From assembly GCA_048814795.1 (NCBI GenBank), contig CP184673.1, positions 1,550,001 through 1,614,000 on the forward strand: a stretch of DNA of 64,000 bases, written 5' to 3'. The notes below the pieces were generated by a model. That model saw nothing but the letters and a program-made list of their open reading frames with translations, did no database searches and was not told the DNA's origin. The position numbers were made by a program, and so were the translations under genes. Below, in pieces: positions 17,654 through 25,366 of this stretch. Each line of letters begins with the position of its first letter. The first letter of the stretch is position 1. Origin of the DNA: Thermatribacter sp048814795. GTDB taxonomy: Bacteria; Atribacterota; Atribacteria; Atribacterales; Thermatribacteraceae.

Positions 17654-18817
17654 TTAAAGTGACATTTCCAGAATGTTGAGTACGTCCTGTTTGTAAAGCT
17701 TTTTGGTGCAACCCAGCGGGCCCAGGCGAGTAGCGTGCTCGGCCATGCGCTCCAGATTTTCTCTACCAATCCCAACCTCTTTCAGGCTCACCGGTGCACC
17801 AATTTCAGAGAACCATTGCTTGGTTCGCTCAATGCCAGCAAGGCCAACTTCTTTGGGGTCTTTGCCTTCTCGAGAAATACCCCACACTCTTTCTGCAAAT
17901 TGAGCAAATTTTTCGGGTATCACATCTATCACGTACCGCATCCATTGCGGGAAAAGAATTGCCAGCCCTGCTCCATGCGGGATATCATATAGAGCACTGA
18001 GTTCATGCTCTATCTGGTGAGTTGCAAAATCACCACAAGCTCCCGCTTCGATAAGATGATTGAGAGCCAGTGTACTACACCACATTATGTTTGCTCTAGC
18101 ATCATAGTCGTCGAGTTTTTTCAAAACCCGGTGAGTATTTTCAATCAGAGTAAGCATTATTCCCTCTGCAAAGCGATCCTGAAGTGGTGTTTCGGGAACC
18201 GGATGGAAATACTGTTCAAAAACGTGAGCCATGATATCCACAATTCCATATACAGTATGTTCCCGAGGCACACTGAGAGTGTTAACTGGATCCAGGATCG
18301 AAAAATCAGGGAAGAGAACCGGATGCTTTACCGCAAGTTTCTCTTGAGTTTCTTCGTTAGAAATGACTGCGTTACGATTCATTTCTGAACCGGTCGCAGC
18401 AAGGGTGAGCACACAGGCAAGAGGAAGTTTTTCTCTGGGCTCAGCCTTATCTATAAAAAAGTCCCAGGGGTCACCATCGTACTTTGCTCCCAGGGCTACT
18501 ATTTTTCCAGTATCCAGAACGCTTCCACCTCCTACGGCAAGCACCAAGTCAATGTTTTCCTGCTTGCAGATTTTAACTCCTTCCCTGACCTTGGAAATCA
18601 AAGGATTGGGCTTGACTCCACCAAGCTCGTAAACCAGCAAGCCTTCCTCTTTGAGGAGAGAAAGTACCTTATCATAGAGTCCTGTCTTCTTGATGCTTCC
18701 CTGACCATAAATAAAGAGAACTTTTTTACCATACTTCTTGCATTCTTTTCCTATTCGATTGGTTTCATCTCTTCCAAAAATAACTTTAGTAGGGTTTCGA
18801 TACTCAAAATTTAGCAT
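17654..18817 (-). CDS. Iron-containing alcohol dehydrogenase, BdhA/YqhD-like
   Basis: This 387-residue group III alcohol dehydrogenase uses NAD(P)H to reduce aldehydes or oxidise alcohols. The nucleotide-binding AVGGGSVLDTGK and the AATGSEMNRNAVIS loop are present. The metal ligands fall in DIMAHVFEQYF and HQIEHELSALYDIPHGAGLAILFP. This pattern is closest to butanol dehydrogenase/YqhD enzymes rather than glycerol dehydrogenase. ATG 18817 has GGAGGG 8 bases upstream; a TTG nine codons further up lacks a site. It is divergent from copA and followed by a hairpin. A role in fermentation or aldehyde detoxification is inferred. Confidence 0.92.
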   Translation of the reverse strand: MLNFEYRNPTKVIFGRDETNRIGKECKKYGKKVLFIYGQGSIKKTGLYDKVLSLLKEEGLLVYELGGVKPNPLISKVREGVKICKQENIDLVLAVGGGSVLDTGKIVALGAKYDGDPWDFFIDKAEPREKLPLACVLTLAATGSEMNRNAVISNEETQEKLAVKHPVLFPDFSILDPVNTLSVPREHTVYGIVDIMAHVFEQYFHPVPETPLQDRFAEGIMLTLIENTHRVLKKLDDYDARANIMWCSTLALNHLIEAGACGDFATHQIEHELSALYDIPHGAGLAILFPQWMRYVIDVIPEKFAQFAERVWGISREGKDPKEVGLAGIERTKQWFSEIGAPVSLKEVGIGRENLERMAEHATRLGPLGCTKKLYKQDVLNILEMSL

Positions 18818-18929
18818 GGTTCTTCCCTCCATGTTCAAGCTCAACTGCTTGTGTTGATATTTTACCGATATTATACATTATACAGCATTCGGCCAAATTA
18901 CTGCCCTTTTCAATCAATTCCGGCTTAAC

Positions 18930-18958
18930 TTGACACCCTCCCTACGGGGGTATATAAT
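18930..18958 (+). promoter_or_regulatory. Consensus promoter of copA
   Basis: TTGACA (18930-18935) and TATAAT (18953-18958) are perfect sigma70 hexamers with a 17-base spacer, the strongest promoter seen in the window. The left operator arm fills most of the spacer, so a bound repressor would block RNA polymerase. Confidence 0.9.
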
Positions 18959-18983
18959 GATACACACACCCCCATAGGGAGGG
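18936..18983. promoter_or_regulatory. Metal-repressor-like inverted repeat around copA promoter
   Basis: CCCTCCCTACGGGGG (18936-18950) and CCCCCATAGGGAGGG (18969-18983) form an inverted pair with 14 of 15 matches, 18 bases apart. The first lies between the -35 and -10 boxes. The second contains the copA ribosome-binding site. Each arm contains the C-tract/TA/G-tract pattern seen in operators of CsoR-family copper repressors. No csoR gene is in the window, so the regulator is inferred. Confidence 0.72.
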
Positions 18984-18989
18984 TTGAGA

Positions 18990-21584
18990 ATGAAAGGAAA
19001 TGGAAATCAGCGGACCAGAAAACTGCAAATAAAAATCAAAGGAATGCATTGCTCGGGCTGTGCCGCCAATATAGAAAAAACTCTTGCCAGAAGAGGCGAT
19101 ATACTGAAAGCTTCTATAAGTTTTCCGGCTCAAAGAGCAATACTTGAAGTAAAAGAAAATGCAGACATTAATTCTATTAAACAGGAGATAAAGGAGCTGG
19201 GTTATGAAGCAGAAGAAGAATCGGAACTAACCAAGGTTTATCTCAGGATTGAGGGCATAAAATGTCCAAGTTGTATTAAGGGAATAGAGAGTTCACTCAA
19301 AAATCTGAAAGGAGTTGAAGAGGTTCAAATAGAACTTCTCTCAAAAACTGCAACCATCGCCTTTCAACCAGGGCAAATCCAGTACTCAACCATAAAAGAT
19401 TTTATAGAAAACCTCGGATATCGGGTAAAAGAAGATCGCGAAATTGAGCCTGAAAGAGATAATAAGGAACTTTTTAAAACCAAGCAAAAGTTATTCCTGA
19501 GCTGGATTTTCACCGCACCTCTCATTGTTTTAATGTTGTTTAAGATGGTAGCGGGTGCTGAAATAACCTTTTATCTTGGTTGGGAATTGCTTCTAAGTTT
19601 TCCAGTCATATTCATAGCTAATTACGATAGCATACGCCGAACTGGGAAGCTGATTCTAAAGGGTAAAACAAATATGGATACCCTTATCACTGCTGGTTCT
19701 TTAGCTGCTTATTTTTCTGGTGTGATTAGATTGCTGGGCAAGCCAGTGGAAAGTTTTGCTGGTGTTGGAGCCATGATTGTTGCTTTTCACCTTGTTGGAC
19801 GTTTTCTTGAGGCTTCTTCCAGACATCGAGCTACCAGGGAAATAGCCGCTCTATTAGAAATGAAACCCCGGATAGCACACCTGAAAAAGGACGAGGGAGA
19901 AATTGTCGACATAGTAGCAGAAAAACTCGAAGTTGGCGACCAGGTAGTGATAAAACCTGGTGAAAAGATTCCCCAAGATGGGATAATTTTGTCTGGCAAA
20001 ACCACAGTGGATGAGTCTATGGTTACCGGAGAATCTCTTCCCTCTGCTAAACAGGAAGGCGATTTTATCATAGGTGGTACGATTAACCTTGAAGGATTTA
20101 TAGAAGCCAAAATTATTCGTACAGGAAGAGAAAGTTTTTTGAACCAGGTTATAGAACTGGTTAAAGAAGCGCAAAGTAGTAAAGTACCGATCCAGGCTTT
20201 TGCTGATAAAGTTGTGGGCTTTTTTACTCCTTTTGTCCTAAGTCTGGCATTAGCTTCGTTTATGGTCTGGTATTTCTTTCCGAAAGTGCTGCAAAATGCC
20301 GTTCTTACCTGGAGCAAATGGCTGCCCTGGGTACCTCCAAACCTTGATCCTTTCTCAAGGGCTCTTTTTGCGAGCATTTCCACCCTGGTTATTGCCTGCC
20401 CCTGCGCTTTGGGTTTGGCAACTCCAATGGCGCTGCTTGTGGGAAGTGGAATTGGAGCAAAACGAGGCATTCTCTTCAGGGATGGTCGAGCCATCCAATT
20501 GCTCAGAGAAATAAAAACCGTGTTTCTTGACAAAACGGGGACTTTGACCATGGGGAAACCAGAAGTAGTAGGGCTTTTTTTAAATCCTTCGGTGTCTCCG
20601 AATCGCTTCTGGAAAGCAGTGTATGCGCTTGCAGAACGTTCAGAACATCCTTTAAGCAGGGCCATAGTCGAGTACGCAAAAAAAGAGGGGTTGAGACCCG
20701 GAGCTTTTTCACAAATAGAGAATTTTAAGGTTGAACCAGGAAGGGGCACTACAGGCTCTGTAAACGGTGAAAAAGTATTTATCGGTAATTACCGCTTTTT
20801 TGAAGAAAACAAGCCTGAAACCCCTGATCATTCCTATTCTGAGTTACTTAAAAAGACAAACACTGCAGTAATTGTTTTTACCCGCAAAGAGCTTTGGGGA
20901 GTTTTCGAGTTTAAGGACGCTATTAAAGAAGAAAGTGGGGAAACTATAAACCATCTAAAAAACATGGGTAAAAAGGTTGTTCTTCTTACCGGTGACAGCG
21001 AAAGAGCGGCTTTTGAGGTAGCCCGGAAGCTGGGCATAGAAGAAGTGATACCCCAGCTTTTGCCTCAGGATAAAATGAGGATTATCGAAGAGCATCAAAA
21101 GAAGGGTGAGAAAGTGGCTATGGTTGGTGATGGTATTAATGATGCTCCTGCGCTTAAAAAGGCCGACGTGGGAATAGCTATGGGTACTGGCACTAACATA
21201 GCCCAGGAAAGCGGAGATATAATTCTTGTACGCAGTGACTTAAATTCCTTAGAAGAAGCTTTTCTCTTATCCGAAGCCATCTTTAAAAAGATCAAGCAAA
21301 ACCTCTTCTGGGCTTTTTTCTATAATCTCGTCGCTTTGCCCCTCGCTTTCCTGGGAGTTTTGCACCCGGTAATCGCTGAAATAGCTATGGGTTTCAGTTC
21401 GCTGAACGTAATTTTTAATTCCCTTCGTTTACGGAGGTTTGCTGGAACTCCTCTCAAAAATTACAATTTCTCAAACTGGTCTTTTCCGGCCCCACATATG
21501 GGGCAGACCCAGTCCTCGGGCAACTCTGCAAATGGGGTGTTGGGGTCAATTCCTGAGTCAGGGTCACCAAAGCGAGAGTCATAA
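18990..21584 (+). CDS. copA: Copper-exporting P-type ATPase CopA (P1B-1)
   Basis: This 864-residue pump exports Cu(I). It has two N-terminal heavy-metal domains (CSGC at 21-24 and CPSC at 92-95), eight predicted membrane helices, the CPC ion motif at 470-472, TGES near 346-349, the phosphorylated Asp in DKTGT near 514, and GDGINDAP. The conserved protein normally ends near NSLRLRRF (about residue 817). Here about 47 further residues run antisense into the neighbouring rubredoxin gene, giving a 124-base convergent overlap and suggesting that the original stop was lost. ATG 18990 follows GGGAGGG by 6 bases; a TTG two codons earlier is unlikely. Control by a copper repressor is likely. Confidence 0.95.
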   Translation: MKGNGNQRTRKLQIKIKGMHCSGCAANIEKTLARRGDILKASISFPAQRAILEVKENADINSIKQEIKELGYEAEEESELTKVYLRIEGIKCPSCIKGIESSLKNLKGVEEVQIELLSKTATIAFQPGQIQYSTIKDFIENLGYRVKEDREIEPERDNKELFKTKQKLFLSWIFTAPLIVLMLFKMVAGAEITFYLGWELLLSFPVIFIANYDSIRRTGKLILKGKTNMDTLITAGSLAAYFSGVIRLLGKPVESFAGVGAMIVAFHLVGRFLEASSRHRATREIAALLEMKPRIAHLKKDEGEIVDIVAEKLEVGDQVVIKPGEKIPQDGIILSGKTTVDESMVTGESLPSAKQEGDFIIGGTINLEGFIEAKIIRTGRESFLNQVIELVKEAQSSKVPIQAFADKVVGFFTPFVLSLALASFMVWYFFPKVLQNAVLTWSKWLPWVPPNLDPFSRALFASISTLVIACPCALGLATPMALLVGSGIGAKRGILFRDGRAIQLLREIKTVFLDKTGTLTMGKPEVVGLFLNPSVSPNRFWKAVYALAERSEHPLSRAIVEYAKKEGLRPGAFSQIENFKVEPGRGTTGSVNGEKVFIGNYRFFEENKPETPDHSYSELLKKTNTAVIVFTRKELWGVFEFKDAIKEESGETINHLKNMGKKVVLLTGDSERAAFEVARKLGIEEVIPQLLPQDKMRIIEEHQKKGEKVAMVGDGINDAPALKKADVGIAMGTGTNIAQESGDIILVRSDLNSLEEAFLLSEAIFKKIKQNLFWAFFYNLVALPLAFLGVLHPVIAEIAMGFSSLNVIFNSLRLRRFAGTPLKNYNFSNWSFPAPHMGQTQSSGNSANGVLGSIPESGSPKRES

Positions 21585-22144
21585 ATATAGCCACATACTT
21601 TACAGCGGTAACGTTCTGAAACAACGGCGGTTTCTTCGCCTTCGTGATAAGTAGCTGCAGTACGTGGTACCTTACCCCCTTTAACGTCGCGGTAATAGTT
21701 ATAAGTCATACTTTCTTTGGAAGGATCTAAAAAATCTGCTTCGATTACCTCTCCCAGGAATACAGAGTGAGTCCCTGCATCTAAAACTTTGGTTACTTTA
21801 GCCTCTAAGTAAGCCACGCTGTATTCAGAAAGCAGGGACACTCCCGTTTTGCCTTTAAAATGTTTCACTTCGGCAAATTTATCAAAGTTTCTGCAGCTTT
21901 TAAACCCGAAAAGACCGATGATTTGAAGAGGTGTGTCCTTCTCCAGCACGGAAATTCCAAAATAACCACTCTTTTTTATGAGTTCTTGAGTGTAACTTTC
22001 TTTGTTTAAACTGGCTATGACTTGAGGCGGAAAAGCAGTAACCTGAACTACGGCATTAACAATACAACCACCTTTTTTCTCCTCTGAAAAGGAAGAGATA
22101 ACATACATTCCACAGTTGATTGAAAAAAGTGCATCCAAATTCAT
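21461..22144 (-). CDS. hrb: Flavin reductase-rubredoxin fusion (high-molecular-weight rubredoxin type)
   Basis: This 227-residue protein joins an FMN-binding split-barrel flavin reductase domain (about residues 1-160) to a C-terminal rubredoxin. The rubredoxin has two CxxCG-type motifs (YRCKVCGYIYD and DWVCPICGAGKDQF) whose four Cys bind iron. The same order occurs in Hrb of Moorella, which passes electrons from NAD(P)H to the flavodiiron protein FprA for O2 or NO reduction. No flavodiiron gene is nearby, so the partner is unknown. ATG 22144 has AGGAGG about 11 bases upstream; the longer TTG start at 22189 is less likely. Its 3' end overlaps copA on the opposite strand. Confidence 0.9.
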   Translation of the reverse strand: MNLDALFSINCGMYVISSFSEEKKGGCIVNAVVQVTAFPPQVIASLNKESYTQELIKKSGYFGISVLEKDTPLQIIGLFGFKSCRNFDKFAEVKHFKGKTGVSLLSEYSVAYLEAKVTKVLDAGTHSVFLGEVIEADFLDPSKESMTYNYYRDVKGGKVPRTAATYHEGEETAVVSERYRCKVCGYIYDSRFGDPDSGIDPNTPFAELPEDWVCPICGAGKDQFEKL

Positions 22145-22185
22145 CCCGGCTGATTCCTCCTCTTGACTCGCCTTCTTTACATAGG

Positions 22186-23727
22186 TCAAGCATTCTCCGA
22201 AAGTTCAGCCAATTTTTGCATAACTTCTCGAGTGGAGAGATAAAGTTCTTTAAATAGTTCATAGTAACGAGTGTAAGTTTTGTGGCTTTCGGGATCGACT
22301 TCAATGACTGGTCTGAAACTTGCCCAATCCTTTATTCTCTCCGGTTTATCGATTACTCCCGTGCCAAGACCAGCAAGAAAGGCATCTCCGAAAGGTGCTT
22401 CGACGTCTTTGGAAAGACGCTTCATATTGAAACCAGTTACGTCGGCGAATATCTGTACCCAGAAGCTGGAACGGGCAACACCCCCCACAATCCAGCACTC
22501 AGGATTAAGTTTTATTCCAGTCTTAAGAGCCTCTTCCATATTGTGACGTAGTGAATAAGCTGCCGCCTCAAGCATAGCTCGATAAACGTGGGCGCGGTTA
22601 TGATAGAGAGAAAGACCCAGAATAGTCCCTCTTGCATCGGGATCCCAGATAGGTGAGCGTTCGCCCATAAAGTATGGCAGAACCAGAATACCTGAACTGC
22701 CTGGAGCGATATCTTTTGCTTGCAACTCAAGCAAGGTGTAAGCAGAAATGCCAGTATTTTTTTCTACGTCTTTTTCGTAACGACCAAATTGATCTCTGAA
22801 CCAGCGAGCAAGTGCACCAGAAGTTGCGCTTCCACCAAAAGTATAGATGAGCTTATCATCGTAAACCACGTACGGAAAACTGACCAGACCCGGAGTTAAA
22901 TATTCTCCACCGTGCACGGTACCCCAACACATGGAAGTGCCTGCCATGGCAACGTGTTCCCCTGGTTCAAGAACTCCCGCACAAAGTTGGGCTACTGGAG
23001 CATCAACTCCCCCCGCCACTACTGGCGTTCCCTCAAGAAGTCCTGTAGCCTGAGCAAACTCCTTGTTGAGCTTTCCAGCTACATCCGAAGACTTAAGAAT
23101 TACTTCGGGCAGCATCCTGCGGGGAATGCCCAGGATTTCACACATCTCATCTGACCAGGTACGCTTGTGGATATCGAAAACCCCTCCAATGTTGCCAGCC
23201 GAGGAAAAATCAGTAATCAAATTTCCTGTAAAACGATGTATAACATAGTCCTTAGGAGTAACAAACTGGTAGATTTTATTCCATATTTCAGGGAGGTTGT
23301 TACGTATCCACATCATTTTGGTAAAACCATAGTAAGAATCCACATAATTACCGGTTATACCAAAGATCTTTTCCAGAGGTACGTTATCTTTAACCCACTG
23401 GGTTTCCTTGCGAGCTCTTCGGTCCATCCAGATGAGGCAGGGATACAGAGGTTGTACTTTTTCATCCACTGGTATTCCAGAACCCCCATAGAGACCACTC
23501 AAAGCCAGTCCAGCTATTTCCTGTGGTTTAACCCCCGACTTCTTTACACACTCAGCAATGGTTTCCACTACCGCCTCAAGCCATACATCAGGCCATTGCT
23601 CTGCCCAGGAAGGTCGAGGAGTTATCACCTGGTATTCACGAAAAGCATCAGCAACAAAATTGCCTTTTTCATCGACCATTACTGTTTTGGTTCCTTGAGT
23701 TCCAATGTCCGTTCCCAGAAGGTACAT
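22186..23727 (-). CDS. FGGY-family carbohydrate kinase, xylulokinase-like
   Basis: This 513-residue kinase begins with the phosphate-binding GTDIGTQGTKTVMVD and has the expected WPDVW, GGVDAPVAQLCAG, GTSMCWG and C-terminal GGVARSSFWVQIFADVTG motifs. It resembles xylulokinases and related ketose or polyol kinases, which phosphorylate D-xylulose to xylulose 5-phosphate. The exact sugar cannot be read from sequence alone. AAGGAGAGG lies upstream of the ATG. It ends 41 bases before the rubredoxin fusion start, so they may be co-transcribed, without an obvious functional link. It is divergent from the homocysteine methyltransferase gene. Confidence 0.88.
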   Translation of the reverse strand: MYLLGTDIGTQGTKTVMVDEKGNFVADAFREYQVITPRPSWAEQWPDVWLEAVVETIAECVKKSGVKPQEIAGLALSGLYGGSGIPVDEKVQPLYPCLIWMDRRARKETQWVKDNVPLEKIFGITGNYVDSYYGFTKMMWIRNNLPEIWNKIYQFVTPKDYVIHRFTGNLITDFSSAGNIGGVFDIHKRTWSDEMCEILGIPRRMLPEVILKSSDVAGKLNKEFAQATGLLEGTPVVAGGVDAPVAQLCAGVLEPGEHVAMAGTSMCWGTVHGGEYLTPGLVSFPYVVYDDKLIYTFGGSATSGALARWFRDQFGRYEKDVEKNTGISAYTLLELQAKDIAPGSSGILVLPYFMGERSPIWDPDARGTILGLSLYHNRAHVYRAMLEAAAYSLRHNMEEALKTGIKLNPECWIVGGVARSSFWVQIFADVTGFNMKRLSKDVEAPFGDAFLAGLGTGVIDKPERIKDWASFRPVIEVDPESHKTYTRYYELFKELYLSTREVMQKLAELSENA

Positions 23728-23808
23728 CTTGACACCTCTCCTTGAGATATTTTTTTCTTTTTATTGTATCATTAATTATTGAAAAGCATCGAGTAAAAGG
23801 AGGAAAAT

Positions 23809-24702
23809 ATGCTGCGTGAAAGATTAAAAAAGGAAATCGTTGTTTTCGACGGTGCAATGGGTACTCGTCTTCAGAAAGAGGGACTTGGAACCGGACATCC
23901 ACCAGATGAGTGGAACATTTCGCATCCTGAAAAAGTTTTGGCAGTACACATGAGTTATGTGGAAGCTGGATCAGATATGATTCAGACTAACACCTTTGGC
24001 TCTAATCGTTTGCAGCTTAGAAAACATGGGCTTGACGATAAGATACGACTTATAAACCAGAGAGCGGTGCAAATTGCAAGGGAAGCCATTAATAAAAAGC
24101 ACGTTTTGTTGGCTGCCTCGATAGGGCCTCTGGGGGAGTTTTTAGAACCCTTTGGAAACCTGACTGAAGAAAAGGCCAGAGAAACTTTTAGGGAACAGAT
24201 GGAAATCCTGAGAGAGGAAGGCGTTATGATTTTTCATCTGGAAACTTTTTCCTCTCTGCAGGAAGTCTTGATTGCCACAGAAGTGGCCCTGGAGTTGAAA
24301 ACTGAAGTCATAGTCAGTTTGACCTTTCAAAGACGAGGAGATGGTAATTTTATTACCCTGATGGGGGAAACCCCTCAAAAGATAGTTTCCACCTTACAGG
24401 ATTTACCTATAGTAGCTATCGGCTCTAACTGCGGAACCGGTATTCATGAAATGCGTTTCCTGGTAAAGGAGTTGCGCAAACACTATCAGGGCTTTATTTC
24501 CTGCAAGCCTAACGCAGGAATACCCCAGGTTGATGGTGACCAAATTTTGTATACCGAAACCCCCCAAGACTTTGCCCAGGTAACTCAGGAACTAATCAAG
24601 GTGCCAGTGAACATAATTGGAGGTTGTTGCGGAACCACGGCCGAGCATATAAAAGCTATCCGAAAAGCAGTCGACAATTATTCCTCCTCAAGAGGGGCTT
24701 AA
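23809..24702 (+). CDS. Homocysteine S-methyltransferase domain protein
   Basis: This 297-residue protein corresponds to the homocysteine-binding domain of MetH or BHMT, with the start VFDGAMGTRLQKEGL, the QTNTFGSNRLQL segment, and the three zinc cysteines in GSNCGTG and GGCCGTT. It transfers a methyl group to homocysteine to form methionine. It lacks the folate, cobalamin and reactivation domains, so it must work with a separate methyl donor or corrinoid protein. The URO-D family protein at 12407-13523 could belong to such a system, but they are 10 kb apart. AAAGGAGG lies 6 bases before the ATG. A perfect palindrome follows the stop. Confidence 0.9.
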   Translation: MLRERLKKEIVVFDGAMGTRLQKEGLGTGHPPDEWNISHPEKVLAVHMSYVEAGSDMIQTNTFGSNRLQLRKHGLDDKIRLINQRAVQIAREAINKKHVLLAASIGPLGEFLEPFGNLTEEKARETFREQMEILREEGVMIFHLETFSSLQEVLIATEVALELKTEVIVSLTFQRRGDGNFITLMGETPQKIVSTLQDLPIVAIGSNCGTGIHEMRFLVKELRKHYQGFISCKPNAGIPQVDGDQILYTETPQDFAQVTQELIKVPVNIIGGCCGTTAEHIKAIRKAVDNYSSSRGA

Positions 24703-24720
24703 AATTGAATATAACTTAAC

Positions 24721-24758
24721 CACCCTTCTTTTCCACTCCGGAGTGGAAAAGAAGGGTG
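24721..24758. terminator. Perfect 38-base palindrome, possible bidirectional terminator
   Basis: CACCCTTCTTTTCCACTCC (24721-24739) is followed at once by its exact reverse complement (24740-24758). It lies between the 3' ends of the convergent homocysteine methyltransferase and mntP genes, where a two-way terminator is expected. No T tract follows on either strand, so termination would be atypical. Confidence 0.6.
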
Positions 24759-24796
24759 ACAAAAAACAAACTAAGTTACCACCAAAGTATTAATCA

Positions 24797-25339
24797 TTAC
24801 CCTTCCAGTAGAATTTTTATTCCTACTGCTATTATAGCTACCCCACCTATAAGTTCAGGATAGGGTATGAAAGTTCTACCAAAGCGGTGCCCCAGTGACA
24901 CCGCAATATAGCTCATCAACGCACATGCCACTCCTATAATCAGAGCACGTACATATATGGCATTCCCTAAAAATGCAAATGAAAATCCCACTGCCAGCGC
25001 ATCGATACTGGTAGCCAGAGAGGCCAAAAGCAGGGCTATTCCTTTGCTGAAGTCCACATTTTTTTCGGGTCCATTTCTCAAGCCTTCCCAAAGCATTTTA
25101 GCGCCTACAAGAAGCAAAATCAGAAAAGCCACCAGGTGGTCGAAGCTGGCAACATAACGCAGGGTTGTGGTTCCGGCAAAGAAACCCAGAATGGGCATTC
25201 CAAACTGGAACACTCCGAAAGAAAGCGAGAGACGCAGCTTCGCCCCCAGAGGACATACTTTCTGACACATCCCAAACACCAGAGAAAGCGAAAAGGCATC
25301 AAGCCCCAACCCAACAGCAATTACAAGAATTTCTAACAC
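24797..25339 (-). CDS. mntP: Manganese efflux pump MntP
   Basis: This 180-residue protein has six predicted membrane helices in two repeated halves, each with the acidic motif of the MntP (DUF204) family: GLGLDAFSLSL at residues 10-20 and ATSIDALAVGFSF in the second half. The Asp residues are thought to bind Mn2+ for export. The length is usual. It starts 27 bases after the oxidoreductase stop, at the end of the aldolase-oxidoreductase-mntP run. No yybP-ykoY manganese riboswitch is visible in this short gap, so any metal control must act at the operon promoter. Confidence 0.93.
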   Translation of the reverse strand: MLEILVIAVGLGLDAFSLSLVFGMCQKVCPLGAKLRLSLSFGVFQFGMPILGFFAGTTTLRYVASFDHLVAFLILLLVGAKMLWEGLRNGPEKNVDFSKGIALLLASLATSIDALAVGFSFAFLGNAIYVRALIIGVACALMSYIAVSLGHRFGRTFIPYPELIGGVAIIAVGIKILLEG

Positions 25340-25366
25340 AATGCATACACCTTAGACCTAATACTC

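Noticed and set aside
19787..20749. 320-codon frame on the minus strand
   Set aside because: It lies wholly inside copA on the opposite strand and has no recognisable domain; copA is certain.
24797..25366. Manganese riboswitch before mntP
   Set aside because: Only 27 bases separate mntP from the upstream gene, too short for a yybP-ykoY element.
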